Positions 7,527-16,512 of a stretch of DNA of 33,555 nucleotides are shown here, in pieces; within the stretch, counting starts at the first letter, position 1; every line of letters begins with the position of its first letter. Source of the stretch: JBBIPZ01 sp037442505 [NCBI: Deltaproteobacteria bacterium] (GTDB lineage Bacteria > CALINM01). Where the stretch lies: contig JBBIPZ010000024.1 in assembly GCA_037442505.1 (NCBI GenBank), positions 1 to 33,555 of the forward strand, written 5' to 3'. The translations under genes and the position numbers were made by a program. The notes beneath the pieces were generated by a model, which was not told where the DNA came from, did no database searches, and was given only the letters and a program-made list of their open reading frames with translations.

Positions 7527-7948
7527 AAAAGGGGCTTTACGTGCCTAAGCATCAATTCTTTTCCATTGAAAAAGATTGTAGAACATTCAACATTTACAGG
7601 GATAATATAACACTCATAAAGCTTGTAGATGAATAAGAGGCTTTGCGTGACCTTGAGTATATATCTAACATTTTTGAAGAAGTTTTGAAAAACAAAGACT
7701 CAATAACGCCTGACTATTCGCAGATCAAACCACCTTCATCACTTGAAATTCTAAAATATCTACCAAAGACAAACTGTAAGATTTGTGGGGAAGAATCATG
7801 TTTTGCTTTTGCGGTTAAGGTAGCAAATGAGGAGAAAAATATTATCCTTTGCCAGCCCATATTTACTGAAGAATACAAAGAAAAACGTGGCAAATTACTC
7901 AACTTTCTGCTTGAAGCTAACCTGGATGTACCTTTAGAACTGGGATGA
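7523..7948 (+). pseudogene. Remnant of an Fe-S (PF04060-type) protein gene, N-terminus lost and in-frame stop
   Basis: In one continuous frame, codons from 7523 read LKKGLYVPKHQFFSIEKD and NIYRDNITLIKLVDE, hit TAA at 7634, then continue EALRDLEYISNIFEEV to the end at 7948. The distal part has LPKTNCKICGEESCFAFA with a fourth cysteine in LCQP, the C-x2-C-x4-C...C pattern of the FeS domain in corrinoid/acetyl-CoA-pathway-type proteins. Homologues I recall are single proteins of about 170 residues with both parts. The interrupted frame and missing start therefore indicate decay. A TTG at 7643 could still allow a 101-aa product carrying the whole cluster motif. Confidence 0.65.
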
Positions 7949-7980
7949 AAAAAAACAAGACAGCCTTATTGTATTTTTAA

Positions 7981-8036
7981 TTTTCATAAAACTTTCATTA
8001 TTTTTTCATAATTTTTCCAAAATTGAAAATTAAAAT
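7981..8036 (+). promoter_or_regulatory. Candidate Pho-box-like direct repeats with -10 element
   Basis: TTTTCAT (7981-7987), CTTTCAT (7992-7998) and TTTTCAT (8003-8009) recur exactly every 11 bases, with a weaker fourth unit TTTCCAA at 8014-8020. PhoB boxes are 7-base CTGTCAT-like half-sites with 4-base spacers, which is the same geometry. A TAAAAT (8031-8036) sits ten bases after the fourth unit, where a PhoB-activated -10 would be. The region is AT-rich, so chance is possible. Confidence 0.35.
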
Positions 8037-8074
8037 TAAAACGTAATCAAAATTAAAGTTTAGGAGGAAAAGTT

Positions 8075-8527
8075 ATGAAAAAAGTTTCGTCATCTATTTT
8101 TGTAGTATTTTTTGTGTTGGTAGCAGCATCAATTTGTTTTGCAGGTCCATGGAAAGGATGGAGAGGAAGTGGAGGTTGGGGGGTAAATAGTCAATACCAT
8201 AAATTTTTTGATCCGAAAACGATTGAAACTATCAGTGGTGAGGTTGTATCAGCTGAAAAATTTGTGCCTTTCAAAGGTATGAGCTATGGGGTTGTTTTGA
8301 CAATCAAGACAGATAAAGAGACGTTACAGGCTCATTTTGGCCCGGTTTGGTATGTAGAAAGGCTTGATGTAAAGTTGGAAAAGGGAGACAAACTTGAAAT
8401 TAAAGGCTCAAAAACCACATTTTTAGGTAAACCGGTGATCATTGTGTCTGAATTTAAGAAGGGTGATGCTGTTTTTGTTTTACGTGATTCAAATGGATAT
8501 CCAATATGGGCGGGTTGGAGAAGATAA
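8075..8527 (+). CDS. Small secreted protein, OB-fold-like, unknown function
   Basis: A 150-aa protein with a signal peptide (about residues 1-23, ending ICFAG). A Gly/Trp-rich segment follows (WKGWRGSGGWG), then a beta-rich domain containing ISGEVVSAEKFVPFKGMSYG, HFGPVWY, KGDKLEIKGSKTTFLGKP and a final WAGWRR. The strand pattern suggests an OB-like fold. Relatives in metal-metabolising bacteria are, as far as I recall, often labelled generically as 'DNA-binding' without proof, and export argues against that here. ATG 8075 has a TAGGAGG site. It is a single-gene unit between a candidate Pho-like promoter and a strong terminator. Confidence 0.7.
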   Translation: MKKVSSSIFVVFFVLVAASICFAGPWKGWRGSGGWGVNSQYHKFFDPKTIETISGEVVSAEKFVPFKGMSYGVVLTIKTDKETLQAHFGPVWYVERLDVKLEKGDKLEIKGSKTTFLGKPVIIVSEFKKGDAVFVLRDSNGYPIWAGWRR

Positions 8528-8548
8528 TAAAAGTAGCTGAAAACGTTA

Positions 8549-8589
8549 AACAGCCCTGCGCTTGATATCTGAAGGCAGGGCTGTTTTTT
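8549..8589 (+). terminator. Rho-independent terminator
   Basis: ACAGCCCTGC (8549-8558) pairs perfectly with GCAGGGCTGT (8574-8583), with a 15-base loop and a run of seven T (8583-8589). It ends the secreted-protein transcript. An apparent upstream extension of the antiporter frame (from 8562) runs through it and is therefore not coding. Confidence 0.93.
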
Positions 8590-8605
8590 TGTGCAAAACA
8601 AAACA

Positions 8606-8634
8606 CTTAATCATATTCTGCCTTTATTGTATAA
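8606..8634 (+). promoter_or_regulatory. Candidate promoter giving a near-leaderless antiporter mRNA
   Basis: A perfect TATAAT (8629-8634) is preceded at 17 bases by a poor -35 (TTAATC, 8606-8611). The start codon ATG 8646 is only 11 bases after the -10 and has no Shine-Dalgarno, so the expected 5' leader would be about five bases. Confidence 0.4.
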
Positions 8635-8645
8635 TCAATTTAGAC

Positions 8646-9605
8646 ATGCTTTTATTGCAGATTTTTCTTTTCATACTTGGATTTGTGTTCCTTATATACG
8701 GTGGCAATCTTCTTGTAGATGGTGCGTCTTCGCTTGCCAAGAATTTGAGGATTAGCGACCTCGTGATTGGTTTAACCATTGTATCTTTTGGAACATCAGC
8801 GCCAGAGTTAACAGTAAATATTCTGGCGTCTATCCAGAATAAATCTGATATTACGATTGGTAACGTTATAGGCAGTAATATTGCAAACATTTTACTTATC
8901 CTTGGAGCAACAGCGTTTTTAGCACCTGTTTCTGTCAAACATTCGACTATATGGAAAGAAATACCTTTCAGTATGCTTGCTGTGATTGTTTTTTTTATTA
9001 TGGCAAATGATCAGCTTTTTAATAACGATGGCAAAAATGTAATTAGCAGATCAGATGGTTTTTTGTTGGTATGTTTTTTTATAATATTTCTCGCTTATGC
9101 AATAAGTTTATCAAGGCAGAGCTCTGAGGAACAGCTTGTTCCAGCCAAGTATCGTATTATTATTTCGATAGTTTTAATTATCGTAGGCTCGGTCGGGCTT
9201 ACTGTTGGTGGTGAAATGGTAGTTGACTCAGGTTCAAAAATTGCGAGGGCATTGGGTGTGTCTGAGGCTTTTATTGGATTTTCGTTAATCGCATTAGGTA
9301 CGAGTTTGCCGGAACTTTTTACAAGCATTATCGCTGCATTAAAGAAAAATTCTGATATCGCCGTTGGCAATGTTGTGGGGTCTAATATTTTTAACATTTT
9401 ATGGATACTCGGTGTGTCAGCTATCATAAGACCTATTAACTACAAATTTGGGTACAATGTTGACCTTGCTCTTTTGATTAGTATAAGTTTTTTATTGTTC
9501 ACATTTATGTTTACAGGCAAGAAATTTCATCTTCATAAAGTTGAAGGCACATCATTGCTTATTGCTTATGTTTTGTACCTCTTGTTCCTGACGCTAAGAG
9601 GCTGA
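8646..9605 (+). CDS. Ca2+/Na+ antiporter, CaCA family (YrbG-like)
   Basis: A 319-aa membrane protein built of two inverted alpha-repeats. Repeat 1 has GTSAPELTVNILAS and GNVIGSNIANILLILG; repeat 2 has GTSLPELFTSIIAAL and GNVVGSNIFNILWILG. These are the cation-binding signatures of the Ca2+/cation antiporters. ATG 8646 is chosen because upstream codons (from 8562) overlap the terminator and because MLLLQIFLFILG begins the first helix. Length is normal for YrbG (about 325). It appears to be transcribed alone. Confidence 0.92.
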   Translation: MLLLQIFLFILGFVFLIYGGNLLVDGASSLAKNLRISDLVIGLTIVSFGTSAPELTVNILASIQNKSDITIGNVIGSNIANILLILGATAFLAPVSVKHSTIWKEIPFSMLAVIVFFIMANDQLFNNDGKNVISRSDGFLLVCFFIIFLAYAISLSRQSSEEQLVPAKYRIIISIVLIIVGSVGLTVGGEMVVDSGSKIARALGVSEAFIGFSLIALGTSLPELFTSIIAALKKNSDIAVGNVVGSNIFNILWILGVSAIIRPINYKFGYNVDLALLISISFLLFTFMFTGKKFHLHKVEGTSLLIAYVLYLLFLTLRG

Positions 9606-9661
9606 TAATAGAAAGCAAGAATTAAATACACACTTATCCGTGCAAAGCTCTATGTCTTTTA

Positions 9662-9690
9662 TTGCAAAAGACCTGTTAAAGATTTAAAAT
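9662..9690 (+). promoter_or_regulatory. Candidate promoter very close to the methyltransferase start
   Basis: TTGCAA (9662-9667), a 17-base spacer and TAAAAT (9685-9690). The ATG at 9698 begins seven bases after the -10, so a transcript from here would be leaderless even though TAGGAAA precedes the ATG. The -35 overlaps a small hairpin: GTCTTTT (9654-9660) pairs with AAAAGAC (9666-9672). Confidence 0.35.
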
Positions 9691-9697
9691 TAGGAAA

Positions 9698-10366
9698 ATG
9701 GAAAGAAGCGATTTTTATTTTGATATCTTACGTTTAAAAATGTTAAACGAGGCACTTATTTGCAAAGACTTTTTTATTGAACGTGGTTACACAGACATTT
9801 TTTTAAATACTGTGCCGTTTGAGATTTTGAAGATTTCGTTTCCCGTTTTTTCTCCACTTAATTATGTTCCTGAAGAAACAAAGAGTGTTCTTGATGTTGG
9901 ATGTGGTGCCGGACTTGATATGTTTCTGCTCAGAAACAACTTTTCTGGCGTCAAAGTTTTTGGCCTTGATTTGTCCATGCCTTTACTGATGGAAAATAAG
10001 AGATTTTCCGGGAATATAGGCAATTTAGTTTACGCAGAAGCAACTCTGCCGCCATTTAAACATGAATCTTTTGATTTTGTTGTGATTAACGGTGTTTTTA
10101 ATATCATTAAAGACAAAGAAGCTTTTTTAAACTCCATTTACATTGTTTTGAGAAAATATGGTTTTGTTTTTGTAGCCGATATCTTCAAAAAGAAAGATAT
10201 AGAAATACCGAAAGAAGGGGAAATTTTAAGCATAAAAGGGGCGTTTAGGCTAAAAGAACTTTTTAAACTATTTAATAAGTGCGGTTTTTCATACAGCAAA
10301 GGGACATTTGATGTTGCTTATACAAGAGAGTTTGGTTTGTTCGGAATTTTATGGAAAAAAAACTAA
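9698..10366 (+). CDS. Class I SAM-dependent methyltransferase
   Basis: A 222-aa soluble protein. Motif I VLDVGCGAGLDMFLL begins at about residue 64, then FGLDLS (motif II acidic residue), AEATLPPFKHESFDFVVING (motifs III/IV) and a late beta-strand segment. The substrate is unknown. It lacks the conserved cysteines expected of ArsM arsenite methyltransferase, so an arsenic role is not supported despite the nearby island. The last 16 bases overlap the DUF3786 gene, making a two-gene unit. Confidence 0.82.
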   Translation: MERSDFYFDILRLKMLNEALICKDFFIERGYTDIFLNTVPFEILKISFPVFSPLNYVPEETKSVLDVGCGAGLDMFLLRNNFSGVKVFGLDLSMPLLMENKRFSGNIGNLVYAEATLPPFKHESFDFVVINGVFNIIKDKEAFLNSIYIVLRKYGFVFVADIFKKKDIEIPKEGEILSIKGAFRLKELFKLFNKCGFSYSKGTFDVAYTREFGLFGILWKKN

Positions 10367-10950
10367 ATATAGGACCGTTAGAACCTGACAAAAACCCCCT
10401 TTTTTCAAAACCAGAAAGTATTCCTGATATTTACTGGGAAGGTCTGGAAGAAGAGAGTTACAAGATATCTTTTTTAGGTTTTGATGGTATGGTTTATCCT
10501 GAAGAGAGAAAGATAGTTATAAACAATCTACCTATTAAAGATAGTTTTCAGTTATACCTGATTATTTTGAGTTATTTACGTGCAAAAAAAATAACATTGG
10601 GCAACGACTGGGTTTTAGCAAAGGAGTTAAAGGGTGGAATACACTTTTTTGACCGCTCTCATCCTCTAACTGTGAGCGCAGTTGTTGATAAAATTAAAGA
10701 TAAAGAACAGTTAGCAAAAGCTTTTGATAAACTCAAGGGGTTTCATTTAAGCTATGGAGATTGTTCCTATCAGTTAGAGGTTTTTCCTGAAATATTTTTA
10801 CGTTACATCTTTTTTGAAGGCGACGACGAGTTCGAGTCGGAGTTGACGGTAAATTTCCAGAAGGGCATTGAAAATATGTTTTCTCTTGATGTTATCTGGG
10901 CTATGGTAAATGTGGTAAATAAAGTTTTAATAGTTTTGCTTGAAAACTAA
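10351..10950 (+). CDS. DUF3786-domain protein
   Basis: A 199-aa soluble protein with the DUF3786 pattern: an early YKISFLGFDGMVYPEE block, a central KELKGGIHFFDRSHP block and LEVFPEIFLRYIFFEGDDEF near residue 145. Function unknown; the family, as I recall it, is common in anaerobes with corrinoid or Fe-S enzymes. ATG 10351 is inside the methyltransferase gene, so translation is coupled. Confidence 0.75.
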   Translation: MEKKLNIGPLEPDKNPLFSKPESIPDIYWEGLEEESYKISFLGFDGMVYPEERKIVINNLPIKDSFQLYLIILSYLRAKKITLGNDWVLAKELKGGIHFFDRSHPLTVSAVVDKIKDKEQLAKAFDKLKGFHLSYGDCSYQLEVFPEIFLRYIFFEGDDEFESELTVNFQKGIENMFSLDVIWAMVNVVNKVLIVLLEN

Positions 10951-10957
10951 ATTTTTA
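10931..10957 (+). terminator. Weak A/T-stem terminator candidate
   Basis: TAGTTTT (10931-10937) pairs with AAAACTA (10943-10949) across a five-base loop, overlapping the DUF3786 stop codon and followed by AATTTTTATT. The stem is all but one pair A-T, so efficiency would be low. Confidence 0.3.
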
Positions 10958-10960
10958 TTA

Positions 10961-11024
10961 ATACTAAAAAAAATTTTATTATACTAAAATTTTGTTTGAC
11001 AAAGTTGAATAAAAGTTTTAGTAT
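10961..11024 (+). promoter_or_regulatory. mdh operon promoter with three TTTTAGTAT boxes
   Basis: TTGACA (10996-11001) and TAGTAT (11019-11024) are separated by exactly 17 bases, the best sigma70-like promoter in the window. The 9-mer ATACTAAAA occurs at 10961-10969 and 10981-10989. Its reverse complement TTTTAGTAT occurs at 11016-11024 over the -10. The 10981 and 11016 copies form an inverted repeat bracketing the promoter, a plausible repressor operator. Confidence 0.7.
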
Positions 11025-11035
11025 CAAAACAATGA

Positions 11036-11986
<951 letters not shown>

Positions 11987-11991
11987 ATTTT

Positions 11992-12837
11992 ATGAAAAAG
12001 ATTACAAAAGATCAGATTGTCCAAGCAGTAAAATCGCTTTTTCTTGATGCTGTTGTAGTATTGCCAGAAGATGTGTGCGAAGCATTAGAAACGGCTAAAA
12101 TGAGGGAAGAATCATCTTTGGGCAAAATGGTGTTAGAGAAACTTTTAGAAAATAAGGATATTGCTAAAAGTGAGGCACTTGCTCTCTGTCAGGATACAGG
12201 TTTTTCTGTAGTGTTTGTTGAGTGGGGAGAAAAGGTAGTTTTTGATGGCGAGAATCTTGTTGAGGCGATTAACGAAGGCGTAAGGCAGGCTTACAAGGAA
12301 GGATTTTTTAGAAAGTCTATCGTTAACGATCCCATTTTTGACAGAAAAAACACATCTGACAATACACCTTCAGTTATCAATTTTGAATTTGTTCCCGGTG
12401 AAAATGTAAAGATTATCGCTGCTCCAAAGGGTGGAGGTAGCGAGAATATGAGTGTTTTAAAGATGTTAAAACCTGCTGATGGACTTGAAGGCGTTAAAAA
12501 ATGTATTATTGAAGCTGTTAGTAATGCCGGTGGTAACCCATGTCCTCCAGTGATTGTTGGTGTTGGTGTTGGTGGAACTGCCGAAAAAGCTACATTACTT
12601 GCTAAAAAGGCTTTATTGAGAGAGTTGGGCAAGCATAATACTGATACTCGTTATGCAGAACTTGAAAAAGAGTTGTTGTATGAAATAAATAGATTAGGGA
12701 TAGGACCGATGGGGTTTGGAGGCAGCGTAACCGCACTTGCAGTGAACATAGAGTATTTTCCATGTCATATCGCAAGCCTACCGGTTGCGATAAATATTCA
12801 GTGCAATAGTGCACGCCATAAAGAGATTATATTGTAG
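11992..12837 (+). CDS. Class I fumarate hydratase, alpha subunit
   Basis: A 281-aa subunit of the oxygen-sensitive [4Fe-4S] two-subunit fumarase. Cluster cysteines are in LCQDTG, GGNPCPP and the C-terminal NIQCNSARH segment. The GGGSENMS and FGGSVTALAV motifs are also typical. It starts six bases after the mdh stop with no clear Shine-Dalgarno, so it is translated by coupling. It works with the beta subunit encoded immediately downstream, hydrating fumarate made by SdhABC or running in reverse. Tartrate dehydratase has similar subunits, but the mdh/sdh setting favours fumarase. Confidence 0.93.
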   Translation: MKKITKDQIVQAVKSLFLDAVVVLPEDVCEALETAKMREESSLGKMVLEKLLENKDIAKSEALALCQDTGFSVVFVEWGEKVVFDGENLVEAINEGVRQAYKEGFFRKSIVNDPIFDRKNTSDNTPSVINFEFVPGENVKIIAAPKGGGSENMSVLKMLKPADGLEGVKKCIIEAVSNAGGNPCPPVIVGVGVGGTAEKATLLAKKALLRELGKHNTDTRYAELEKELLYEINRLGIGPMGFGGSVTALAVNIEYFPCHIASLPVAINIQCNSARHKEIIL

Positions 12838-12846
12838 GCGAAAAAG

Positions 12847-13398
12847 ATGATAAAAAAGATAACTACTCCACTTTCTGATGAAGTAATTAAAGATTTGAAA
12901 ACAGGCGATATGGTTGAGATTACTGGTGTGATATATACGGCAAGGGACGCAGCTCACAAACGTCTTGTGGATTTAATTGAGAAACGAGAAGTTTTACCTT
13001 TTGATTTAGACGGTGCGATAATTTATTATGTTGGGCCTACTCCACCAAAACCGGGGGCTGTAATTGGTTCTGCTGGGCCAACAACGAGCTACAGAATGGA
13101 TAAGTATGCCCCATTGCTTATCGAAAAAGGGTTGAAAGGCATGATTGGTAAAGGTCAGCGTTCTCAGGATGTGAGAGATGCAATTGTTAGTCATAAGGCA
13201 GTATATTTCGCATCGATAGGTGGGGCTGCGGCACTTCTTTCAAAACATATAAAATCTTCTGAAATTGTTGCTTACGAGGATTTAGGCCCTGAGGCTATCA
13301 GGAAGCTTTATGTAGAGGCTTTTCCTGCCATTGTGGTTAACGACATTTATGGTGGCGATTTATATGAAGAGGGTAAAAAGAGGTATAAAAAGCTATGA
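12847..13398 (+). CDS. Class I fumarate hydratase, beta subunit
   Basis: A 183-aa partner of the alpha subunit. Family landmarks are GVIYTARDAAHKRL near residue 30, YYVGPTPPKPGAVIGSAGPTT, GKGQRS, and IGGAAALLSKHI in the second half. It forms the swivelling domain completing the active site. Nine bases separate it from the alpha gene, and its stop overlaps the sdhC ATG (ATGA at 13395), showing that mdh, fumarase and sdh genes form one operon. Confidence 0.93.
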   Translation: MIKKITTPLSDEVIKDLKTGDMVEITGVIYTARDAAHKRLVDLIEKREVLPFDLDGAIIYYVGPTPPKPGAVIGSAGPTTSYRMDKYAPLLIEKGLKGMIGKGQRSQDVRDAIVSHKAVYFASIGGAAALLSKHIKSSEIVAYEDLGPEAIRKLYVEAFPAIVVNDIYGGDLYEEGKKRYKKL

Positions 13399-13925
13399 AA
13401 AATAGAAAAATTTTACAGTTTTATCTTAGAAGATTACACGGGATAACAGGCATTTTCCCGATTGGTTATTTTCTTTTGTTTCATCTGAAAGAGGGGCAGA
13501 CCTTTGCAGAAAAAAGCGTTCTGCTTTCAATAATTTTCTTATGGCTACCTCTGGTTTATCATTCCCTGTATGGGCTTTTCATTACCTATGAAGGGGGAAT
13601 GAATGTTTGTTGTTATAACTACATTAGAAACTACATGTATTTTTTGCAAAGACTAACCGGCTTTCTCATCATCATTTTTCTTTTTATTCACGTTTATATG
13701 ATGAAGTTCGGAAGTTATGATGGTAGCTTTTTAGCCAACTTTATACTGTTTGCTGGTGTTTTAGTTTCGATATTTCATCTGGCTAACGGGACCTTTGGGT
13801 TTCTTATGGATATGGGAATAACAATTGGGGATAAGGCACAAAAGGTTGCAGTAGGAATAAGTTTTGTGCTATTTGTCATTTTAGCAGTATATGGGATTTC
13901 TAAGTACTTTAGTTTTGTAGGATAA
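13395..13925 (+). CDS. sdhC: Succinate dehydrogenase/fumarate reductase cytochrome b subunit
   Basis: A 176-aa membrane protein with about five helices. It resembles the single-polypeptide di-heme B-type anchors (Bacillus/Wolinella style): an early RRLHGITGIFPIGYFLLFH, a second histidine in LVYHSLYG, then HVYMMKFG and FHLANG. Histidines on four helices are suitable for ligating two b hemes. It anchors SdhA and SdhB and exchanges electrons with menaquinone-type quinones. Only one anchor gene is present, consistent with B-type complexes. Confidence 0.88.
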   Translation: MKNRKILQFYLRRLHGITGIFPIGYFLLFHLKEGQTFAEKSVLLSIIFLWLPLVYHSLYGLFITYEGGMNVCCYNYIRNYMYFLQRLTGFLIIIFLFIHVYMMKFGSYDGSFLANFILFAGVLVSIFHLANGTFGFLMDMGITIGDKAQKVAVGISFVLFVILAVYGISKYFSFVG

Positions 13926-13936
13926 AAGGACAGAAG

Positions 13937-15676
13937 ATGAATAAGAACTGTGACATTATAGTAGTAGGTGGTGGATTGGCTGGTTTGATGGCAACAATCG
14001 TTGCCTGTGAGAATAACTTAAAGGTAAAACTATTTACTTTACTCCCCGCAAAACGTTCACACTCAGTTTGTGCTCAGGGTGGAATTAACGCATCTTTGAA
14101 TATAAAAGGTGAAGGTGATAGTCCGGATAAGCATTTTTACGAAACGATATATGGTGGAGATTTTCTTGCAAATCAGCCTCCCGTTAAAGAAATGTGTTAC
14201 AACGCACCGGAAATTGTATATTTGCTGGATAGAATGGGGGTTATGTTCAACAGGACACCTGAAGGATTTCTCGATTTCAGAAGGTTTGGCGGGACAAAAT
14301 ATCACAGAACAGCTTTTGCTGGTGCAACAACCGGACAGCAAATATTATATGCCCTTGATGAACAGGTAAGAAGATATGAATATCACGGTCTTGTTGAAAA
14401 ATATACTGGCTGGGAGTTTTTAAGGGCAGTTATAGATGAAGAGGGGTATGCACGTGGGATAGTTGCTGGAAATATTAATTCTCTTGATATAGAAGTGTTT
14501 CCTGCAGACGCAGTAATTATGGCAACCGGTGGATGTGGAATGATATTTGGAAAAAGTACCAATTCAGCGATCTGCACTGGTTCCCCGAATGCAATACTGT
14601 TTCAACAGGGAGTGAAGTATGCGAATGGTGAGTTTATACAGGTGCATCCAACAGCGATAGCGGGGAACGATAAATTAAGATTGATTTCTGAATCTGTTCG
14701 TGGTGAGGGTGGTAGGATCTGGACTTATAAAGATGGGAAACCATGGTATTTCTTAGAAGAGAAGTATCCTGCATATGGGAATCTTGTTCCGAGGGATATA
14801 GCAAGTAGAGAGATTTTTCATGTATGTGTTGATTTGGGGCTTGGCATTGATGGCAAAAATCAGGTTTATTTAGACGTTACACACTTAGATGAGGAATTTC
14901 TTGAATACAAATTAGGTGGTGTTTTGGAGATATATGAAAAATTTATGGGGGAAAATCCCAAAAAGGTCCCAATGAGGGTGTTTCCTGCTGTTCATTATAC
15001 TATGGGTGGGTTATGGGTTGATTATAATCAGATGACAAACATTAAGGGGCTTTTTGCTGCCGGGGAATGTGAGTATCAGTATCATGGGGCAAATAGATTG
15101 GGGGCAAATTCTTTGCTTTCCTGCATACATGGCGGTATGGTTGCCGGTAAAAAGGTTTTTGAGTATGTTCAATCGTTAAGTAAATGTAGTGATGATGTGT
15201 CTACAGACGTATATCAGCAACATAAGCAGGTAGTTGTGGCTAAATTTGAACAGTATAAAAAGATGGAAGGAAAAGAAAACCCCTACAAGTTGCATCAGGA
15301 GTTAGGCGAAACGATGACCGAAAACGTGACCGTAGTTCGCCACAACAAAAAGTTGGCTCAAACGATTGATAAGCTAAAAGAGTTTAGGGAAAGGTTTAAA
15401 AACATAGATGTGCTTGATAAATCTGGCAATGCAAATTATAGCCTATTTTTTGTCAATCAGCTGTGGGGAATGATTGAACTTGCGATGGTTATAACTAAGG
15501 GTGCTTTGCTAAGAAACGAGAGCAGAGGTTCCCATTATAAGCCAGAATTTCCTAACAGAGATGATGCAAATTTTCTGAAGACGACAATCGCAACTTATGC
15601 AGTGGACGAACCGCAAATTAGTTACGAAGATGTTGATGTTTCATTAATAAAGCCCGTTTTAAGGAAGTATGACTGA
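13937..15676 (+). CDS. sdhA: Succinate dehydrogenase/fumarate reductase flavoprotein subunit
   Basis: A 579-aa flavoprotein. The dinucleotide motif is VVGGGLAG (residues 9-16). The covalent-FAD histidine is His42 in RSHSVCAQGG, and catalytic residues lie in VHPTAI, SVRGEGG, VHYTMGG and HGANRLGANSLL. It oxidises succinate or reduces fumarate at the membrane. The AAAGGA site before ATG 13937 and the sdhB ATG overlapping its stop (TGATG) place it inside the sdhCAB unit. It is a useful contrast to the second flavoprotein at 26128, which lacks the histidine. Confidence 0.96.
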   Translation: MNKNCDIIVVGGGLAGLMATIVACENNLKVKLFTLLPAKRSHSVCAQGGINASLNIKGEGDSPDKHFYETIYGGDFLANQPPVKEMCYNAPEIVYLLDRMGVMFNRTPEGFLDFRRFGGTKYHRTAFAGATTGQQILYALDEQVRRYEYHGLVEKYTGWEFLRAVIDEEGYARGIVAGNINSLDIEVFPADAVIMATGGCGMIFGKSTNSAICTGSPNAILFQQGVKYANGEFIQVHPTAIAGNDKLRLISESVRGEGGRIWTYKDGKPWYFLEEKYPAYGNLVPRDIASREIFHVCVDLGLGIDGKNQVYLDVTHLDEEFLEYKLGGVLEIYEKFMGENPKKVPMRVFPAVHYTMGGLWVDYNQMTNIKGLFAAGECEYQYHGANRLGANSLLSCIHGGMVAGKKVFEYVQSLSKCSDDVSTDVYQQHKQVVVAKFEQYKKMEGKENPYKLHQELGETMTENVTVVRHNKKLAQTIDKLKEFRERFKNIDVLDKSGNANYSLFFVNQLWGMIELAMVITKGALLRNESRGSHYKPEFPNRDDANFLKTTIATYAVDEPQISYEDVDVSLIKPVLRKYD

Positions 15677-16416
15677 TGAAGATACGTGTAAAAGTTGAGA
15701 GAAGAGAAACACCGATTTCAACACCTCATTTGGACATCTTTGAGTTAGATGTCGACGAAACAGCCAATGTGATTTCCGTTCTGATGGAAATTAGAAAGAA
15801 TCCTGTTACTGTTGATGGCAGGAAGGTATCGCCTGTTGTTTTTGAGTGTAGTTGTTTAGAAGAGGTGTGCGGTGCATGTACAATGAATATTAATAATAAG
15901 GCAAGACAGGCTTGTAGCGCTCTTGTGAAAGATTTAGGTAGAGAGATTTTTCTTGCACCTCTCAGGAAGTTCCCAATAATAAGGGATCTTGTGGTTGATA
16001 GAAGAAAGATTTTTGCTGGGTTAAGAAGGATAAAAGGCTGGATTCCGATTGATGGTACACACGGAATGGGTCCTGGTCCAAAAGTTTCTGAAAAGATTCA
16101 AAGGATTGGGTACAAGCTTTCGAGATGTATGAGTTGCGGTGTGTGTATGGAGAGTTGTCCACAGGTTAATGATAGGTCTAACTTTATTGGTCCGGCTGTA
16201 ATTGCTCAGGCTTTACTTTTCAATTTACATCCAACCGGGGCAATGATTAAAGAGGATAGATATGAAGCCCTTATGGAAGAAGGTGGAATTGGCGAATGTG
16301 GAAACGCACAAAACTGTGTGAAATCATGCCCAAAGCAGCTGCCTTTGACATACTCTATCGGCAAGCTGAATAGAGACACACTCATTTACAGCATTAAAAA
16401 ACTTTTAGAGTCGTAA
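15676..16416 (+). CDS. sdhB: Succinate dehydrogenase/fumarate reductase iron-sulfur subunit
   Basis: A 246-aa protein with three clusters. The 2Fe-2S cluster uses Cys60, Cys65, Cys68 and Cys80 (SCLEEVCGAC ... ACSAL). The 4Fe-4S uses Cys151-x2-Cys154-x2-Cys157 with a CP at 161-162. The 3Fe-4S is in ECGNAQNCVKSCPK. It passes electrons between SdhA and the heme anchor. An extra cysteine (Cys58) stands just before the 2Fe-2S site. Last gene of the TCA operon; 96 AT-rich bases follow with no clear terminator, so read-through into the Hdr cluster is possible. Confidence 0.95.
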   Translation: MKIRVKVERRETPISTPHLDIFELDVDETANVISVLMEIRKNPVTVDGRKVSPVVFECSCLEEVCGACTMNINNKARQACSALVKDLGREIFLAPLRKFPIIRDLVVDRRKIFAGLRRIKGWIPIDGTHGMGPGPKVSEKIQRIGYKLSRCMSCGVCMESCPQVNDRSNFIGPAVIAQALLFNLHPTGAMIKEDRYEALMEEGGIGECGNAQNCVKSCPKQLPLTYSIGKLNRDTLIYSIKKLLES

Positions 16417-16512
16417 AATTTTTTAGTGGGTGGCACGGTTAGGCATATTTTTTATTTAAAACATTAAAAAAATTTTTCATTTAATTTTTCTTAGTTTCTT
16501 GGGGGGATAAAA

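Noticed and set aside
7634-7636. In-frame TAA in the Fe-S remnant as a recoded codon
   Set aside because: TAA recoding is not expected in this kind of bacterium, and the gene also lacks its N-terminus, so decay is simpler.
8562-8645. Longer N-terminus for the Ca2+/Na+ antiporter
   Set aside because: It overlaps a strong terminator and has no ribosome-binding site; family helices begin at 8646.
9698-10366. Methyltransferase as ArsM (arsenite methylation)
   Set aside because: The conserved cysteines of ArsM are missing and the gene is coupled to DUF3786, not to the ars operon.
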